Source of the DNA: Agromyces sp. H66
GTDB taxonomy: Bacteria > Actinomycetota > Actinomycetes > Actinomycetales > Microbacteriaceae
Reading direction: 5' to 3'
Length of the DNA stretch: 64,000 bases
Assembly: GCF_004959775.1 (NCBI RefSeq)
Contig: NZ_SJZG01000007.1
Coordinates: 1-64,000, forward strand
The notes beneath the pieces were generated by a model, which was not told where the DNA came from, ran no database searches, and saw only the letters and a program-made list of their open reading frames with translations. Position 1 is the first letter of the stretch; the number at the start of each line of letters is the position of its first letter. The position numbers and the translations under genes are program-made. Positions 59,762 through 64,000 of the stretch are shown in pieces.

Positions 59762-60218
59762 AGCCGACCGCACGCCGACCTCGAACCCCGTCCTCCGGAG
59801 GGCGCTCGCCTGGGGGGCCGCGCTCGCGTCGGCCGTGCTCGTCGTGAGCGGCATCCTCGGCCTGGTCTTCGCGGGCACGGAGGGCCTCGTGAGTGCGCTC
59901 GTCGGCACGCTCATGGCGGCGGTCTTCATGGGCATCACGGCGGCGAGCATCCTGCTCGCCAACCGGTTCGCGTCGAGCGACCTCTTCGTGGGCGCCTTCT
60001 TCGGCATAGTGCTCGGCGGATGGCTCCTGAAGTTCATCGTCTTCATCGTGCTCGTCGTGCTGCTGCGCGACGCGGAGTGGCTGAACCCCACCGTCCTCTT
60101 CCTCAGCCTGGTCGCCGGCGTCATCGCCTCCCTCGTCGTCGACGTGCTCGTGGTCGCGAAGTCGCGTCTGCCGTACGCGAGCGATGTGGAACTGCCAGAG
60201 GCCCCCCGCGACGAATGA
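59742..60218 (+). CDS. AtpI-like small membrane protein
   Basis: A 158-residue protein with four hydrophobic helices (about 22-48, 50-72, 80-110, 118-138). It lies directly upstream of the F-type ATP synthase genes, the standard position of atpI. AtpI assists c-ring assembly or Mg2+ supply in other bacteria. Sequence similarity to AtpI is weak and the call depends on location. The ATG lies within the last codons of the WecA-like gene (20-base overlap). Confidence 0.6.
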   Translation: MTDPRPEADRTPTSNPVLRRALAWGAALASAVLVVSGILGLVFAGTEGLVSALVGTLMAAVFMGITAASILLANRFASSDLFVGAFFGIVLGGWLLKFIVFIVLVVLLRDAEWLNPTVLFLSLVAGVIASLVVDVLVVAKSRLPYASDVELPEAPRDE

Positions 60219-60275
60219 CTCTTCCGCGAGGCGAAGAGGTGGCCCGTGGAATTCGTCTGCTCGTAGAACTCTTGC

Positions 60276-60281
60276 TAGAGT
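60276..60281 (+). promoter_or_regulatory. -10 element TAGAGT of the ATP synthase operon
   Basis: TAGAGT lies in CTTGCTAGAGTGATGG, with TTCGTC (60252-60257) 18 bases upstream as a possible -35. It gives a leader of about 100 bases to the atpB start. It sits in the 171-base gap after the AtpI-like gene. Confidence 0.4.
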
Positions 60282-60389
60282 GATGGAGATCCCCCACGGT
60301 TTCCCGCCCTGCTCCGGCATGTGCGGAAGCCGTTCCCGATGTTCGTCGTCGCGAGAGCCGAGCTCCACGCCCCGAAACAGGAGATAGCG

Positions 60390-61482
<1,093 letters not shown>

Positions 61483-61510
61483 TCCACCCGCCCCAACTGA
61501 GGAGGCCAAC

Positions 61511-62074
61511 GTGCTCCATGCAGTACTGAGCGCTGCAACCGAGGGTGGCGAGACCCAGAGCCCGGTGATTCCGGAGCTGTACGACATCGTCTGGTCGGCG
61601 GTCTGCTTCGTCATCATCCTCGTCTTCTTCTGGAAGTACGCGCTCCCGCGCGTCCAGAAGCTGCTCGACGAGCGTGCCGAGGCGATCGAGGGCAACATCG
61701 CGAAGGCCGACGAGGCGCAGCGCAAGGCCGAGGCGGCGCTCGAGGAGTACACCGCCCAGCTCGCCGACGCGCGTGCCGAGGCGGGTCGCATCCGCGAGAC
61801 CGCCCGCGAGGACGGCAAGAAGATCGTCGCCGAGGCGAAGGACCAGGCCTCGAGCGAGGCCGCCCGCGTCACCGCGAGCGCGCAGGCGCAGATCGAGGCC
61901 GAGCGCCAGGCGGCACTCGTGTCGCTGCGGTCGGAGGTCGGCACCATCGCGATCGACCTCGCGTCGGGCGTGATCGGGGAGTCGCTCTCCGACGACCAGA
62001 AGGCGAAGTCCGTGGTCGACCGCTTCCTCGCCGACCTCGAGGCATCCGAGGCCACCGCCGGAGGGAAGAAGTAA
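61511..62074 (+). CDS. atpF: ATP synthase F0 subunit b
   Basis: A 187-residue stator subunit. One membrane helix (about 25-45, with VWSAVCFVIILVFFWKYALP) is followed by a long charged coiled coil (about 50-170) that reaches the F1 head. GTG start after GAGGAGG. It is a single b subunit, not a b/b-prime pair, and is not fused to delta as in mycobacteria. Confidence 0.9.
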   Translation: MLHAVLSAATEGGETQSPVIPELYDIVWSAVCFVIILVFFWKYALPRVQKLLDERAEAIEGNIAKADEAQRKAEAALEEYTAQLADARAEAGRIRETAREDGKKIVAEAKDQASSEAARVTASAQAQIEAERQAALVSLRSEVGTIAIDLASGVIGESLSDDQKAKSVVDRFLADLEASEATAGGKK

Positions 62075-62077
62075 TCC

Positions 62078-62872
62078 ATGGGTAGCGCTACGAGAGAGGC
62101 CCTGGCCCGGGCCCGGGCGGCGCTCGCGTCGCTCGGCAGTGCCGCACTGCCGGTTGCCGAGGACCTCCTCGCCGCGGGCCGCGTCATCGGGGCGACGTCG
62201 CAGTTGCGCACCGCCCTCACCGACAACGAGGCGGATGCCGCACAGAAGCGCGCACTCGTCGAGACGGTCTTCGGCGGCAGGATCTCGGCCGATGCGGCGT
62301 CGCTGCTGGTCAGCGTCGCCTCCGGTCGTTGGTCGAGCCCGTCCGACTTCCTCGCCGGGCTCGAGGAGCTCGGGTTCCGCCTGGCCGCCGATGCCGCCGG
62401 GAAGGGCGTCGACATCGACGCCGAGCTCTTCTCCTTCGAGCGCACGGTGGCCGCCGATTCCGAGCTCGAACTCGCGCTGGGTTCGAAGCTCGGTTCGCCG
62501 GCCGCGAAGGCCGCCGTCGTCGACCGTCTGCTCACCGGCAAGGCCTCGCCCGCCACGGTCGTGATCGTGCGGCACCTCGTGCTGGATCCCCGCGGACGCC
62601 GCATCGGCGAGATGCTTCGCACGGCGGCATCCATCGTCGCCGACCAGCGAGGCTTCGACGTCGCCACGGTCACGACGGCGGTGCCGCTCACCGACGCCCA
62701 GCTCTCGCGCCTCGAGCAGAGCCTCTCGGCGCAGGCCGGTCGACGCATCCGATTCGACACCATCGTCGATCCCGCCATGCTCGGCGGGGTTCGCGTGCAG
62801 ATCGGCGACGACGTCATCGACGGCTCCGTCGCCAGCCGCCTCAGCTCGCTGAGGCAGAAGCTTGCCGGCTGA
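62078..62872 (+). CDS. atpH: ATP synthase F1 subunit delta
   Basis: A 264-residue stator subunit linking F0-b to F1-alpha. The OSCP/delta domain includes ALTDNEADAAQKRALVETVFGGRIS and the C-terminal LSAQAGRRIRFDTIVDPAMLGGVRVQIGD. It is longer than the 180-residue enterobacterial delta, with an N-terminal extension usual in actinobacteria. It starts three bases after atpF. GGAGGG lies in the atpF tail. Confidence 0.9.
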   Translation: MGSATREALARARAALASLGSAALPVAEDLLAAGRVIGATSQLRTALTDNEADAAQKRALVETVFGGRISADAASLLVSVASGRWSSPSDFLAGLEELGFRLAADAAGKGVDIDAELFSFERTVAADSELELALGSKLGSPAAKAAVVDRLLTGKASPATVVIVRHLVLDPRGRRIGEMLRTAASIVADQRGFDVATVTTAVPLTDAQLSRLEQSLSAQAGRRIRFDTIVDPAMLGGVRVQIGDDVIDGSVASRLSSLRQKLAG

Positions 62873-62962
62873 CGCCGGACGAACACGACCGGCGTCCCTC
62901 GCCGCGACACACCAGTAGCTGTACAACCAGTACAGAAAAGGGCCTGGCCCGCAGAGAAGGAA

Positions 62963-64000
<1,038 letters not shown>

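Overview
This 64 kb window is high-GC (around 70 percent by eye), densely packed chromosomal DNA from an actinobacterium, most likely family Microbacteriaceae (an Agromyces- or Microbacterium-like organism). The grounds are the codon bias, the guaB1/CNNM-protein neighbourhood, IdeR/DtxR boxes, Rho with an Arg/Gly-rich insertion, a Kgd-type 2-oxoglutarate enzyme, and the order rho-prfA-(prmC)-Sua5-WecA-atpIBEFHA. The genus cannot be fixed from the sequence. I see no insertion sequence, prophage, CRISPR array or rRNA operon. There is one tRNA gene.

Layout. 1-2.1 kb: the start of kgd, divergent from guaB1. 2.1-6.5 kb: two CNNM/CorC-type CBS proteins, a VOC protein, a HAD hydrolase and NAD(P)H-hydrate dehydratase. 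6.5-9 kb: a polar amino-acid ABC importer. 9-11 kb: a GT87-type membrane glycosyltransferase and a thiamine-binding protein. 11-14 kb: a three-gene sensor operon (histidine kinase, membrane protein without kinase motifs, LuxR-type response regulator). 14-17 kb: metY-metX. 17-24.5 kb: an acyltransferase, SDR, K+ channel, phosphoribosyltransferase, S51 peptidase-like protein, ung, a GNAT protein, a membrane protein and an amidase. 24.5-29.5 kb: an iron-siderophore module (reductase, two permeases, ATPase, binding lipoprotein) with two IdeR-type boxes. 29.5-32.3 kb: an unusual operon of an arginase-fold protein, a disulfide-reductase flavoprotein and a small HExxH protein. 32.4-36.7 kb: PspA, a TPM-domain protein, and a sigma factor with a putative membrane partner. 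36.7-39 kb: an MFS remnant, tRNA-Arg(CCG), a ROK regulator and a lipoprotein. 39-46.6 kb: argS, a DUF2993-like protein, then lysA-hom-thrC-thrB. 46.8-50.2 kb: rho-prfA. 50.2-57.6 kb: accessory genes between prfA and the Sua5 gene (an AbiEi/nuclease-like gene among palindromic repeats, cysE-cysK, prmC, TetR with an ABC exporter, HAD). 57.6-64 kb: Sua5, WecA-like transferase, AtpI-like protein and the F-type ATP synthase operon, cut off inside atpA.

How the genes work together. The metabolic core is the aspartate family: MetX/MetY make homocysteine from homoserine, Hom/ThrB/ThrC make threonine, LysA makes lysine, and CysE/CysK make cysteine. The siderophore module links uptake to reductive iron release under iron control. 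PspA, the TPM protein and the sigma-factor pair look like envelope-stress functions. Transcription termination, translation release, t6A synthesis, envelope polymer priming and ATP synthesis occupy the right end.

Two sequence-level patterns recur. Many first genes of operons carry a TANNNT-like -10 hexamer exactly 6-7 bases before the start codon, so they are probably leaderless; I used this to choose several starts. The word GGATGCC/GGCATCC is frequent inside genes and forms the stem of a recurring intergenic hairpin. No large new system is obvious. The best candidates for something undescribed are the arginase-fold/flavoprotein/HExxH operon, the three-gene sensor operon, and the palindromic repeats around the AbiEi-like gene at 50.2-51.5 kb.
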